Below are positions 25,429 to 34,684 of a stretch of 64,000 nt of DNA, piece by piece. Position 1 is the first letter of the stretch, and every line of letters starts with the position of its first letter. The notes beneath the pieces are model-generated. The model was not told the origin of the DNA. It saw nothing but the letters and a program-made list of their open reading frames with translations, and did no database searches. This stretch comes from Actinomadura violacea (lineage in GTDB: Bacteria > Actinomycetota > Actinomycetes > Streptosporangiales > Streptosporangiaceae), in assembly GCF_017573465.1 (NCBI RefSeq), contig NZ_JAGEPF010000022.1, forward strand, positions 1 through 64,000, written 5' to 3'. Made by a program: the position numbers and the translations under genes.

Positions 25429-25568
25429 GGTTCGGTTATAGGCCGACGCCGGCCGGTGCCGCCTCACCCCTCGGTGCCAACCGGCGCGTACCCCACAGGG
25501 ATGAGCGCGGGCACGGCACCCCGCGCCGGTAAACTGCCGATTTCGTCCGATAATCGCCGGAGGTTTCC

Positions 25569-26014
25569 GTGACCGTGCGGGCCCGCTCGACCGTCCTGGC
25601 CGCCTGCGCGGCCGCCGCCGCGCTCGCCCTGGCCGGATGCGGCGGCGGGAAGAAGGCGGACGACGCGGGGGCGGGCGCGTCCCCCGGCTCGGCGCCCGCC
25701 GCGCTCGGCCCGATCCCCGCGATCAAGCCCGCGGACGTCAAGCCGCTCGTCGGCCGCTGGGTCGGCACCGCCAAGGACTACTTCCAGTTCAAGGCGGACG
25801 GCACCGGCGCGTGGGTGCGGAGCGGCCAGAAGCTCTGGAGCGGGACGGCGATCCCGGAGGGCGGCGGGAAGTACCGCTTCTCGTGGCAGGGAGGGGACCC
25901 GAAGACCGCGTCCTACTGGGGCGTGTCGCTGTCGGAGAAGAACACCAAGCTGGTGTTCGCGGGAACGAACCAGACGTACACCAAGGCAGTCGCACACAAG
26001 GGCAAGGGCAAGGG

Positions 26015-26018
<4 letters not shown>
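25569..26018 (+). CDS. secreted lipoprotein, small beta-rich domain
   Basis: 149 residues. A signal peptide with lipobox LAGC places the lipidated Cys at residue 24. A Gly/Ala/Pro-rich linker follows, then a beta-rich domain (GRWVGTAKDYFQFKADGTGAWV, KYRFSWQGG). The tail is Lys/Gly-rich. GTG 25569 has GGAGG 5 bases upstream, and GATAAT (25549-25554) could be a -10. Its stop overlaps the MoxR start by four bases, so it is in the MoxR-VWA operon. Function unknown. Confidence 0.85.
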
Positions 26019-26935
<917 letters not shown>

Positions 26936-26939
26936 CCGG

Positions 26940-28337
26940 ATGGCCTCGCTCGTCGACCGGCACACCGGGTTCGTCGCCGCGCTGCGGGAGGCCGGGCTGC
27001 CGGTGTCGGTCGCCGAGGGCCTGGACGCGGTCCGCGCGATGCAGGCGGTCGACCTGCTCGACCGGGGCGCGCTGCGGGCCGCGTACGCGGCCACGGTGGT
27101 GAAGCGCCCGCAGCACCGCACGACCTTCGACACGCTGTTCGACCTGTGGTTCCCGGCCGCCGTCGGGGACGGCGCGGGGGCGGTGAAGGACGACGGCCGT
27201 CCCGTCCGGACGCTCGGCGCGGACGGTCACCCCGTCCCGACCGCGCTCGACCCTGAGGTGCAGCGCCGCCGGGACGAGCTGCTGGAGCTGTTCCTGTCCG
27301 GCGACGACCCGGGGCTGCGGCAGTTCGCCCGGACGGCCGTCGCCGAGTACGGGCGGACGCCGGGCCAGGAGTCGTGGTTCTCCTCCGGCGTGCTGCGCGC
27401 GCTGTCGCCCGAGACGCTGATGGCCGCGCTGCTGAACGCCGTGCTGAACGGGCAGGAGCGCGGCGGGATGGCCGAGCGCGTCGCGCGCCGCACGTTCCGC
27501 GACCGGATCGCGCGGTTCGAGGAGCTCGTCGCGAGCGAGGTCCGCCGCCGCATCGCCGAGGACACCGGCGTCGAGCGGACCGCGCGCCTCGCCGTCCGGC
27601 CGCCGCTGGAGCGCCTCGACTTCTCCAGCGCCAACCGCGCCGACCTCGCCGCGCTGCGCCGCGAGGTGTACCCGCTGGCGCGCAAGCTGGCGTCCAAGCT
27701 CGTGCAGAAGCAGCGGCACGGCAAGCGCGGCCGGCTCGACTTCCGGCGGACGGTCCGGGCGTCGCTGGCCAGCGGGGGAGTGCCGCTGACGACGCACTAC
27801 CGGCCGCGCCGGCCGCACAAGCCGGAGCTGGTCGTGCTGTGCGACGCCAGCGACTCGGTGTCGGCGTTCGCGCATTTCACGCTGCTGCTGACGTTCGCGC
27901 TGCGGGAGCAGTTCAGCAAGGTCCGCGCGTTCGCGTTCATCGACGCGACCGACGAGATCACCAAGTACTTCGCGCCGGGCGCGGACGTCACCGACGCGAT
28001 GACGCGCATGGCCGCGGAGGCCGACCTCGTCTGGATCACCGGCCGCTCGAACTACGGCCATGCCATCAAGGTGTTCGACGACCGGTACCGCGACGCCATC
28101 ACGCCGAAGACGTCCCTGCTCATCCTGGGCGACGCCCGCTCCAACTACGGCGAGCTGTCGCTGCCGATCCTGCGGTCGATGGTCGACCGGGCGCGGCACG
28201 CCTACTGGCTGAACCCCGAGCCGCGCCGCCTGTGGGACACCGGGGACTCCGCCGCGTCCGGCTACGGCGACCTCGTCCCGATGTTCGAGTGCCGCAACCT
28301 CACCCAGCTCGCCGCGTTCATCGAGGAGCTCGCCTAG
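26940..28337 (+). CDS. VWA (CoxE-like) protein
   Basis: 465 residues. The C-terminal half is a von Willebrand A domain with a MIDAS-like motif CDASDSVSAF (DxSxS) near residues 300-310 and a Thr/Asp region FIDATDEITKYF. The N-terminal half is helical and of the CoxE type (FVAALREAGLPVSVAEGLDAVRAMQAVDLL). It is the predicted partner of the adjacent MoxR ATPase. Its stop overlaps the convergent MFS gene stop by 3 bases. The client protein is not identifiable. Confidence 0.9.
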   Translation: MASLVDRHTGFVAALREAGLPVSVAEGLDAVRAMQAVDLLDRGALRAAYAATVVKRPQHRTTFDTLFDLWFPAAVGDGAGAVKDDGRPVRTLGADGHPVPTALDPEVQRRRDELLELFLSGDDPGLRQFARTAVAEYGRTPGQESWFSSGVLRALSPETLMAALLNAVLNGQERGGMAERVARRTFRDRIARFEELVASEVRRRIAEDTGVERTARLAVRPPLERLDFSSANRADLAALRREVYPLARKLASKLVQKQRHGKRGRLDFRRTVRASLASGGVPLTTHYRPRRPHKPELVVLCDASDSVSAFAHFTLLLTFALREQFSKVRAFAFIDATDEITKYFAPGADVTDAMTRMAAEADLVWITGRSNYGHAIKVFDDRYRDAITPKTSLLILGDARSNYGELSLPILRSMVDRARHAYWLNPEPRRLWDTGDSAASGYGDLVPMFECRNLTQLAAFIEELA

Positions 28338-29716
28338 CGCTCGCGGATCGCGACGGCCAGGCCGGCGCCGGCGAGCGCGACGACGGCGGAGACGAGCATC
28401 GCGACGTCGGTGCCGTGGGCGAGCGCGGACGGGCCGTCGCCGGATCCGGTCGCGATCGCGCCGACGACCGCGACGCCGATGGACGCGCCGACGTAGCGGG
28501 CCGTGTTGTTCGCGCCCGAGCCCATGCTCGCGCGGTCGGCGGGCACGCTCTCCACGGCCAGCCGGGCGAGCATCGCGTTGGCCAGCCCGCTGCCGACCCC
28601 GGAGACGACCAGGCCGGGGACGAGGCGCCACCAGTGCGCGTCCGGTGCCAGCCCGAGCATCGCGAACTCGCCGACCGCGCTGAGCGCCAGCCCCGCGCCG
28701 AGCAGCCGTCCGGCGGGCAGCCCGGCCGGGAGCCGGCGGGCCTGGAGCGCGGCGACGAACGACAGCCCGGACCAGATCGCCAGGACCAGCGCCGAGACCA
28801 CCGGCGACAGGCCCAGCACCAGCGTCATCACGGTCGCGAGATAGCTCATGATCCCGATGACGGCGAGGCCGGTGACCAGGGCCCCGGACACCGACAGCAG
28901 GAACGCGGGCCGCCGGAACAGGCCGAGGTCGAGCATCGGCTCGGCGCGCCGCGCCTCGATCACCGCGAACGCGGTCAGCAGCACCGCCGCCGCGGCGAGC
29001 AGCACCAGCACGCCCGGACGCGTCCAGCCCGCCCGTCCCCACGTGATCGCGGCGACCAGCGCCGCCACGCCGAGGCTCATGGCGGCCAGCCCCGGCAGGT
29101 CCAGGCCGCGCGGCCGGTCCGCGCGCGACTCCCCGAGCGTCCGCGCGGCGACCGCGCCGAGCGCCGCCGACGCGGCGGCCGCCGCCCAGTACCAGGCCCG
29201 CCAGCCGGCCGCCGAGGCGAACCCGGCCGACGCGATGGGCCCGAGCGCGATGCCGAGGCCGAGCATCGCGCCCCACACGCCGGTGGCGTGCGCGCGGCGC
29301 GGGCCCGGCGGGAACGCCGCGGCGATGATCCCGAGGCCCGTCGCCAGCAGCGCGGCGCTCGCCGCGCCCTGCACGATCCGTCCCGCCACGAACACGCCGG
29401 TGGTCGGCGCGACGGCGCAGGCGACGCTGGACGCGGCGAGCAGCGCGGCGCCGATGACGAACACCTTCCGCCGGCCGTGGTCGTCGGCCAGGCTCCCGGT
29501 CGCCAGCAGCGCCGCCGCCAGTCCCAGGCTGATCGACGACATGAGCCAGATCCGGGCCGTCGGGCCCGCGCCCAACCCGTGCGCGGTCTCGGTGAGCGCG
29601 GCCATGGGCGCGGTGTAGTTCATCAGCGCCAGCAGGGTCGCGGCGGCCGGCAGCGCGAGCGCGGCGGCGGTTCCGGCCGCGTGCCGCCCGGCGCGCGGTG
29701 TCGCCAAGGTCGTCAT
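28334..29716 (-). CDS. MFS drug-efflux-type transporter
   Basis: 460 residues, about 14 hydrophobic helices as in the DHA2/EmrB-QacA group. The loop 2-3 motif is LATGSLADDHGRRKVFVIGAAL (the GxLaDrxGrkr type) and the TM5 motif C-like segment is LGIALGPIASAGF. It is divergent from an HxlR regulator with two operator-like repeats in the shared gap, which suggests induction by a toxic compound or electrophile. Confidence 0.9.
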   Translation of the reverse strand: MTTLATPRAGRHAAGTAAALALPAAATLLALMNYTAPMAALTETAHGLGAGPTARIWLMSSISLGLAAALLATGSLADDHGRRKVFVIGAALLAASSVACAVAPTTGVFVAGRIVQGAASAALLATGLGIIAAAFPPGPRRAHATGVWGAMLGLGIALGPIASAGFASAAGWRAWYWAAAAASAALGAVAARTLGESRADRPRGLDLPGLAAMSLGVAALVAAITWGRAGWTRPGVLVLLAAAAVLLTAFAVIEARRAEPMLDLGLFRRPAFLLSVSGALVTGLAVIGIMSYLATVMTLVLGLSPVVSALVLAIWSGLSFVAALQARRLPAGLPAGRLLGAGLALSAVGEFAMLGLAPDAHWWRLVPGLVVSGVGSGLANAMLARLAVESVPADRASMGSGANNTARYVGASIGVAVVGAIATGSGDGPSALAHGTDVAMLVSAVVALAGAGLAVAIRER

Positions 29717-29730
29717 GGAAGCTCCCGATA

Positions 29731-29786
29731 GTTCAGTCAATGAACTCAACGGGGAGACCGTAGCATGTGGGGTTCGTTCAATGAAC
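29731..29786. promoter_or_regulatory. paired HxlR operators
   Basis: Two sites share TCAATGAAC: GTTCAGTCAATGAAC (29731-29745) and GTTCAATGAAC (29776-29786). Their centres are about 43 bases apart, roughly four helical turns. They lie between the divergent MFS and HxlR genes. Binding by the adjacent regulator is inferred from position. Confidence 0.7.
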
Positions 29787-29809
29787 CGTCGGGCCGGTAC
29801 TGTGGGGCC

Positions 29810-30304
29810 ATGGCACTCGGCAAGGACTACGCGGCCCAGGACTGCTCGCTGGCCCGCGCCCTGGAGGTCGTCGGGGAGCGCTGGACGCTGCTGATCGTCC
29901 GGGACGCGTTCTACGGCGTCCGCCGGTTCAGCGACTTCCTCGCCCACCTGGACGTCCCGCGCGCCGTGCTGTCCGCGCGCCTGCAGTCGCTCGTCGAGTC
30001 CGGCGTCCTGGCCAAGGAGGGGCACGACTACGTGCTGACGGACATGGGCAAGCAGCTGTGGCCGGTCGTGCACACGCTCGCCCGGTGGGGCGAGGAGCAC
30101 CTGTCCGCCGAGCCGTGCCGGCTGTTCGTCCACGCGGGCTGCGGCGGCCGCGTCGGCACCGACGGCACCTGCCCCGCCTGCGGCCGCCAGGTCCCGCTGG
30201 AGGACACCGAGATCCACGCCGGCCCCGGCGCCCGGCACCGCGACGACCCCGTCAGCCGCATCCTGCGCACCCCCCACCGCCTCCTCACCCCGATCAGGCC
30301 CTGA
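29810..30304 (+). CDS. HxlR-family regulator with C-terminal Zn-ribbon-like tail
   Basis: 164 residues. The winged-helix core carries the family Cys and recognition region (DCSLARALEVVGERWTLLIVRDAF, about residues 9-32, and RRFSDFLAHLDVPRAVLSARLQSLVESGVL). The C-terminus has CRLFVHAGCGG followed by CPACG, four Cys that could bind zinc. The conserved N-terminal Cys is the redox sensor in characterised relatives such as HypR. ATG 29810 is preferred because the upstream frame crosses the operator. Confidence 0.9.
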   Translation: MALGKDYAAQDCSLARALEVVGERWTLLIVRDAFYGVRRFSDFLAHLDVPRAVLSARLQSLVESGVLAKEGHDYVLTDMGKQLWPVVHTLARWGEEHLSAEPCRLFVHAGCGGRVGTDGTCPACGRQVPLEDTEIHAGPGARHRDDPVSRILRTPHRLLTPIRP

Positions 30305-30324
30305 ACGGCCGGTTCCGGAGGAGC

Positions 30325-30354
30325 GCGCCCTGGGCGGCTACGCGCCCAGGGCGC
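30325..30354. terminator. bidirectional hairpin between HxlR and TetR genes
   Basis: A 12-bp perfect stem, GCGCCCTGGGCG (30325-30336) with CGCCCAGGGCGC (30343-30354), around a 6-base loop. It lies 20 bases after the HxlR stop and includes the stop codon of the convergent TetR gene. Confidence 0.75.
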
Positions 30355-30907
30355 GGGTGATCAGGTCGGCGACGGCGTCCGGGTCGAGGTGCTGGCCGGT
30401 GAGGCCGGCGAGGTTCTCCTGGTAGATCAGCACGGCCGCGAAGGTGGCGGCGGCGGCCTCCAGCCGCGCCTGGTCGCCGCGGGCGCCGGGCAGCGCGATC
30501 TCCAGCGCGCGGCGCGCGCGCAGGAACAGCACGCTGTTGAGATGGCCGAGCCGGTCGCGCACCGACCGGTGCGTGTCGGCCTCACGGAACAGGATGCGGC
30601 GCATCGCGGGCGAGGCGTGCAGCGGCAGCCGCCCCGCCAGCCGCGACAGCGTGCCGGCCGGGTCGCCGGGCACGGCCTCGGCGGGCTCGTCCGGCGCCTC
30701 CTCGACGAACGTCCGCTCGTCGACCAGCGCGACGAGCACGTCGATCTTCTGCGGGAAGTAGTGGAAGACCAGGCCCTTCGGCACCTGGGCGCGGCCCGCG
30801 ATGCGCGCCGTCGAGCTGGCCTCGTAGCCGCGGTCGGCGAACAGCGCCTCCGCCGCGTCCAGGATGCGGGTGCGCGAGTCCGCCGCGCCGGTCCGCCGCA
30901 CGCCCAT
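30338..30907 (-). CDS. TetR/AcrR family regulator
   Basis: 189 residues. The HTH covers about residues 10-56 (RTRILDAAEALFADRGYEASSTARIAGRAQVPKGL, VFHYFPQKIDVL). The C-terminal ligand domain is helical. ATG 30907 is chosen, giving a typical MGVRRTGAADSRTRILDAA start. It follows the SPW-repeat gene by 67 bases in the same direction; a TetR-type palindrome precedes that gene, so the two are likely one autoregulated unit. Confidence 0.88.
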   Translation of the reverse strand: MGVRRTGAADSRTRILDAAEALFADRGYEASSTARIAGRAQVPKGLVFHYFPQKIDVLVALVDERTFVEEAPDEPAEAVPGDPAGTLSRLAGRLPLHASPAMRRILFREADTHRSVRDRLGHLNSVLFLRARRALEIALPGARGDQARLEAAAATFAAVLIYQENLAGLTGQHLDPDAVADLITRALGA

Positions 30908-30974
30908 CGGCACCCCCCCGCAGGCCCGTGCGGCCCCGGGGCGCGGTGCGCCCGAGGCCGTCGCGGGATCTCGA

Positions 30975-31313
30975 TCAGGCCGCGGCGGGCTTGCCGCCAC
31001 TGGCCTGGGTGGCTCCCCACAGGCCGACGATAGCCGCCACGCCGCCCGCGATCCATGCCGTCCACGCGGAGGCGTGCGCACCGGTGAAGCCGAACGCCCA
31101 CGGCGCCACGAAGATCAGCAGCGCGAACGCGGTCGCCGCCCACGACGGGACGCCCTGGCCGCCGAGCAGCGCCCACAGGCCGGCCGTCATCAGCAGCGCG
31201 CCGAGCACCATCAGCGGCTGCTCGCCCGCGTTGTCGCCCCACAGCTCGGGGGCCACCAGGACGACGAGGCCGGCCACGAAGGCCACCCCGTCCTGCCATG
31301 CGAACCTGTCCAT
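30975..31313 (-). CDS. SPW-repeat membrane protein
   Basis: 112 residues, four hydrophobic helices. Two SPW-type units are visible: WQDGVAFVAGLVVLVAPELWG and AFALLIFVAPWAFGFTG, followed by SAWTAWIAGGVAAIVGLWG. The family is of unknown function, predicted to be integral in the membrane. ATG 31313 has GGAGG 8 bases upstream; an in-frame start at 31337 is less likely. Probably co-transcribed with the downstream TetR gene. Confidence 0.85.
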   Translation of the reverse strand: MDRFAWQDGVAFVAGLVVLVAPELWGDNAGEQPLMVLGALLMTAGLWALLGGQGVPSWAATAFALLIFVAPWAFGFTGAHASAWTAWIAGGVAAIVGLWGATQASGGKPAAA

Positions 31314-31372
31314 CCGACGCACCTCCACGGTGATCACCTTTGGACCCGTTTGTCCACTTCAGTGATTCCTGA

Positions 31373-31388
31373 TTGACCGACCGGTCAA
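31373..31388. promoter_or_regulatory. TetR-type palindromic operator
   Basis: TTGACCGACCGGTCAA, a 7-bp perfect inverted repeat around 2 bases. The ACCG/CGGT core is typical of TetR-family operators. It lies 59 bases upstream of the SPW gene and about 90 bases before the divergent cyclase gene, so it could affect both. Confidence 0.72.
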
Positions 31389-31477
31389 CCTCGCGCCGGG
31401 GAGCGAGCAGGACGTCCGCGGGGTAACGTCGGCGGGACGGCGGGTGAGGTGCGCGCCGGCGGATACCCTGCACGGTC

Positions 31478-33067
31478 ATGGAGACCGAACGGCCCGGACC
31501 CGCCCCGCGGGCCAGGCGCACCCTCCTCGGCCCCCTGTGGCGGCTCATCGACGGCCGGCCCGGCGACTCGCGCGCCGCCATCGCGCGCCGGGCCAGGATC
31601 CTGGTGACGACCGCGACCGGCCTGGCGAACCTCGGCGGCGCGCTCGTCGTGCTGGCGTTCGCCGTCGTCGTGCCCGACCCGGTGGGACGCGTCTCCGACC
31701 GGCTGCAGACGATCAACGTCGCGGTGTTCACCGCCTACGTCGTCGCGGCGGTGCCCGTCGGGCTGGTCCTCGGCGAGCGGTTCTTCCGGCGCGTCCGGCG
31801 GCTGGTGGAGCGGCACGACGAGCCGGACCGGCACGAGCGGTCGCTGCTGCTGTACGGGCCGCTGCGGCTGATGGCGCTGCACCTGACGCTGTGGGGGATC
31901 GGCACCGTCGGCTGGGTCGTGATCAACGCGCCGTTCTCCCTGCTGCTGGCCGTCAAGCTCGGCCTCACCAGCCTGCTCGGCGGGCTGACCACCTGCACCA
32001 TCGTCTACCTGCTGACCGAGCGGCTGCTGCGGCGCGCGGTGACGACGGCGCTGCACAGCGAGCTGCCGCGCCGCACCGGGCTGCCCGGCGTGGTGGCCCG
32101 CTCGGTGCTGGCGTGGGGGCTCGGCACGGCGGTGCCGATCCTCGGGCTGATCACCCTCGCGGTCGGCTCGTTCGTGATCGCGAGGATCACCGTGCGGGAC
32201 TTCGCGCTGGCCGTCCTCGCGCTCGGCGGCACCGCGCTGGTCATCGGCCTCGCCGTCACCTACGGCGCGGCGCGCGCGATCGCCGACCCGGTCGAGTCGG
32301 TGCGGCTCGGGCTGGCCCGGGTGGAGCGCGGCGACCTGGACGTGGAGGTGCCCGTCTACGACGCCAGCGAGGTCGGGCTGCTGCAGGCCGGGTTCAACCA
32401 CATGGCGGCGGGGCTGCGCGAGCACGCCCGGCTGCAGGACCTGTTCGGCCGGCAGGTCGGCGAGGACGTGGCGCGCGTCGCGCTGGAGCGCGGCATCGAC
32501 CTCGGCGGCGAGACCCGCGAGGTCGCGGTGCTCTTCGTGGACATCGTCGGCTCCACCCGGCTCGCCGCCGACCGGCCGCCCGCCGAGGTCGTCGGGCTGC
32601 TGAACGCGTTCTTCGCCGTGGTGGTGAAGGTGGTCGGCGCGCACGGCGGCTGGATCAACAAGTTCGAGGGGGACGCCGCGCTCGCGGTGTTCGGCGCCCC
32701 GCTGGCGCTGGACGGCATGCACGGGCGCGCGCTGGCCGCCGCCCGCGAGCTGGCCCGGCGGCTGCGCGAGGAGGTGCCGGACCTGCGCGCGGGCGTCGGG
32801 GTGTCGGCGGGCGAGGCCGTCGCCGGGCACATCGGCGCCGAGGAGCGGTTCGAGTACACGGTGATCGGCGACCCGGTGAACGAGGCGGCGCGGCTGACCG
32901 ACCTCGCCAAGACGACCGAGGAGCGGGTGCTCGCGTCCGGCTACCTGGTCGCCATGGCGGATCCGGACGAGGCGGCGCAGTGGGAGCTCGGCGAGGAGGT
33001 CACCCTCCGGGGCCGCACGCAGGCGACGGTTCTCGCCTCGCCTCGCCGCGACCCCGCGGAGGGCTAG
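31478..33067 (+). CDS. six-TM HAMP class III adenylate cyclase
   Basis: 529 residues, like Mycobacterium Rv3645/Rv1318c. Six transmembrane helices occupy residues about 40-260, a HAMP linker follows (about 265-320: ARAIADPVESVRLGLARVERGDLDVEVPV), and the catalytic domain covers about 345-515. Metal-binding Asp355 (FVDIVGSTR) and Asp399 and the purine-site Lys395 (NKFEGDAAL) are present. The transition-state region VIGDPVNEAARL is also intact, so an active cAMP-forming enzyme is expected. TACCCT about 15 bases before ATG may be the -10. It may supply cAMP to the CRP-type proteins at 39.4 and 43.5 kb (inference). Confidence 0.92.
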   Translation: METERPGPAPRARRTLLGPLWRLIDGRPGDSRAAIARRARILVTTATGLANLGGALVVLAFAVVVPDPVGRVSDRLQTINVAVFTAYVVAAVPVGLVLGERFFRRVRRLVERHDEPDRHERSLLLYGPLRLMALHLTLWGIGTVGWVVINAPFSLLLAVKLGLTSLLGGLTTCTIVYLLTERLLRRAVTTALHSELPRRTGLPGVVARSVLAWGLGTAVPILGLITLAVGSFVIARITVRDFALAVLALGGTALVIGLAVTYGAARAIADPVESVRLGLARVERGDLDVEVPVYDASEVGLLQAGFNHMAAGLREHARLQDLFGRQVGEDVARVALERGIDLGGETREVAVLFVDIVGSTRLAADRPPAEVVGLLNAFFAVVVKVVGAHGGWINKFEGDAALAVFGAPLALDGMHGRALAAARELARRLREEVPDLRAGVGVSAGEAVAGHIGAEERFEYTVIGDPVNEAARLTDLAKTTEERVLASGYLVAMADPDEAAQWELGEEVTLRGRTQATVLASPRRDPAEG

Positions 33068-33807
33068 GACGGGCCGAGGGTGGCGCCGCTCAGCGTCGTG
33101 TAGAACGGCGAGCCGGCGAACCCGCGGCCGGTCTCCTCGCCGATGTACAGGTCGGCGTGGTTCTCGCCGCCGTAGCCGGGACGGAACAGGTCGGTGACCG
33201 TCCAGCGCGCCTTCCGGAACGCCGTGCACACCGCCGCCTCGATGCGGTGGCCGTTGCCGTCCTTGCCGCAGTCGACGATCGCGAACCGCTGCCCCCGCGC
33301 GAGCACCGACTTGTCGGCCGCGGCGGACGACCAGGGCCGCAGCGGATGGCCCGCGGAGTCGCGGGTCGTGTCGTCCAGCCAGTACCCGACACTGTGCGAC
33401 CAGTTGAGGTACCGGCCGCGCTGCGGCCCCGACGTGATGCGCCCGCCGCCCTCCTCCTGGATCACCGCGAGAAAGTCCTCCGGGTAGGAGCCGAGCGGCG
33501 TCGTCCCGTGCGAGCAGTGCAGCTCGGGGCAGCCCTTGACGGCCTTGGGCCGTCCCTTGTACAGGCTCTCGACCGCCGTGTAGTAGGTGGTGATCCGCCA
33601 GGCGCCGGGCTTGCCGAGCGGCCGCACCCGCTCGGCCTCGGGCGAGGCTGACGGAGAGGCGGCCGGGGGAGCGGCGGGGGAGGACGCGGCGGTGGCGGTG
33701 GGCGGCGGCACGTCGAGCGCGCCCGCCGAGTCGCCGGCCGCCCGGCCGCAGCCGGCCAGGGCACCGCACAGCGCCAGCACGGCGGCGAGCGCTGCCCTCG
33801 GCCGCAT
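33064..33807 (-). CDS. secreted lipoprotein with 3D/RlpA-like barrel domain
   Basis: 247 residues. Signal peptide with lipobox ALAGC (Cys at residue 20), then a Pro/Ala/Ser linker to about residue 65. The remaining domain begins WRITTYYTAVESLY and ends VTDLFRPGYGGENHADLYIGEE, resembling the 3D/double-psi barrel of peptidoglycan-active proteins (YYTA...; D.Y). Family placement is by eye. Its stop overlaps the cyclase stop by 4 bases (convergent). Confidence 0.75.
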   Translation of the reverse strand: MRPRAALAAVLALCGALAGCGRAAGDSAGALDVPPPTATAASSPAAPPAASPSASPEAERVRPLGKPGAWRITTYYTAVESLYKGRPKAVKGCPELHCSHGTTPLGSYPEDFLAVIQEEGGGRITSGPQRGRYLNWSHSVGYWLDDTTRDSAGHPLRPWSSAAADKSVLARGQRFAIVDCGKDGNGHRIEAAVCTAFRKARWTVTDLFRPGYGGENHADLYIGEETGRGFAGSPFYTTLSGATLGPS

Positions 33808-33985
33808 CAGCGCCCCCTCAACTCCGCTCCGCGCGCGTGCGCTCCGGCTCGTCCGCCACGGGGGACGATATCCCGGATGCGGCGGCCGGGCGGCCCGGGA
33901 GCGAGAATCCGGCCCGGAGCAGCACGGCCGCGGCGGCGCCCATCCACCAGAACGCCGTCCCGAACGTGCGCCGCCGAATGCGAAA

Positions 33986-34018
33986 GGGCGGCGACCCCCC
34001 ATCCGGGGATCGCCGCCC
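33986..34018 (-). terminator. hairpin downstream of the formaldehyde operon
   Basis: GGGCGGCGA (33986-33994) pairs with TCGCCGCCC (34010-34018), and the stem extends inwards through CCCC/GGGG with one mismatch. It lies 21 bases beyond the stop of the minus-strand metallo-hydrolase gene. Confidence 0.65.
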
Positions 34019-34039
34019 GTACCGCCGGCGGGCCTGGTC

Positions 34040-34684
34040 TCAGTGGCCGCGGGCGATCCATTCGTCGAGGTGGGGTGCTTCGCCGCCGATGGTGGTGGAG
34101 TCGCCGTGGCCGGTCCGCACGACCGTGTCGGCCGGGAGCGTCAGCAGCCGCTCGCGGATCGAGGTGATGATCGTCGGGAAGTCGGAGAACGACCGGCCGG
34201 TCGCGCCCGGACCGCCGTTGAACAGCGTGTCGCCGGAGAACACGGTGCCGAGGTCCGGGGCGTGCAGGCAGACCGCGCCGGGGCTGTGCCCGGGCGTGTG
34301 CAGCACGGTCAGGTCGGTGCCCGCGACGGTGATGACCTGCCCGTCGGACAGCTCGCCGTCGGGGCCCTTGTCCGGGTGCTTCTGCTTCCACAGCATCAGG
34401 TCGTCGGGGTGCAGGAGGACGGGCGCGCCGGTGCGGGCGGCGAGGGCGGGCGCCGCGTCGATGTGGTCGTCGTGGCCGTGCGTGGACACGATCGCCACCA
34501 GCCGCCGGTCGCCGAGCGCCGTCGCGATCGCGTCGGCGTCGTGCGCGGCGTCGATGACGATCGCCTCGCTGTCGTCGCCGACGATCCAGACGTTGTTGTC
34601 GACCTCCCACGTGCCGCCGTCCAGCGAGAACGTCCCGGACGTGACGACGTGGTCGATGCGTGCCCGTGATGAAGCGGCGGCCAT
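34040..34684 (-). CDS. MBL hydrolase of the formaldehyde-mycothiol operon
   Basis: 214 residues. The zinc motif is THGHDDHIDA (HxHxDH), with further ligands in HTPGHSPG and FSGDTLF and a late His in VRTGHGDS. Its ATG overlaps the stop of the mycothiol-dependent formaldehyde dehydrogenase (TGATG). MBL proteins are regularly paired with this dehydrogenase in actinobacteria and are suggested to hydrolyse the S-formylmycothiol product to formate and mycothiol. The activity is inferred from context. Confidence 0.88.
   Translation of the reverse strand: MAAASSRARIDHVVTSGTFSLDGGTWEVDNNVWIVGDDSEAIVIDAAHDADAIATALGDRRLVAIVSTHGHDDHIDAAPALAARTGAPVLLHPDDLMLWKQKHPDKGPDGELSDGQVITVAGTDLTVLHTPGHSPGAVCLHAPDLGTVFSGDTLFNGGPGATGRSFSDFPTIITSIRERLLTLPADTVVRTGHGDSTTIGGEAPHLDEWIARGH

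Noticed and set aside
24937..25572. Coding frame over the intergenic repeat copy 1
   Set aside because: The similar translated segment at 57.1-58.2 kb on the other strand comes from the shared hairpin repeat, not from a protein family.
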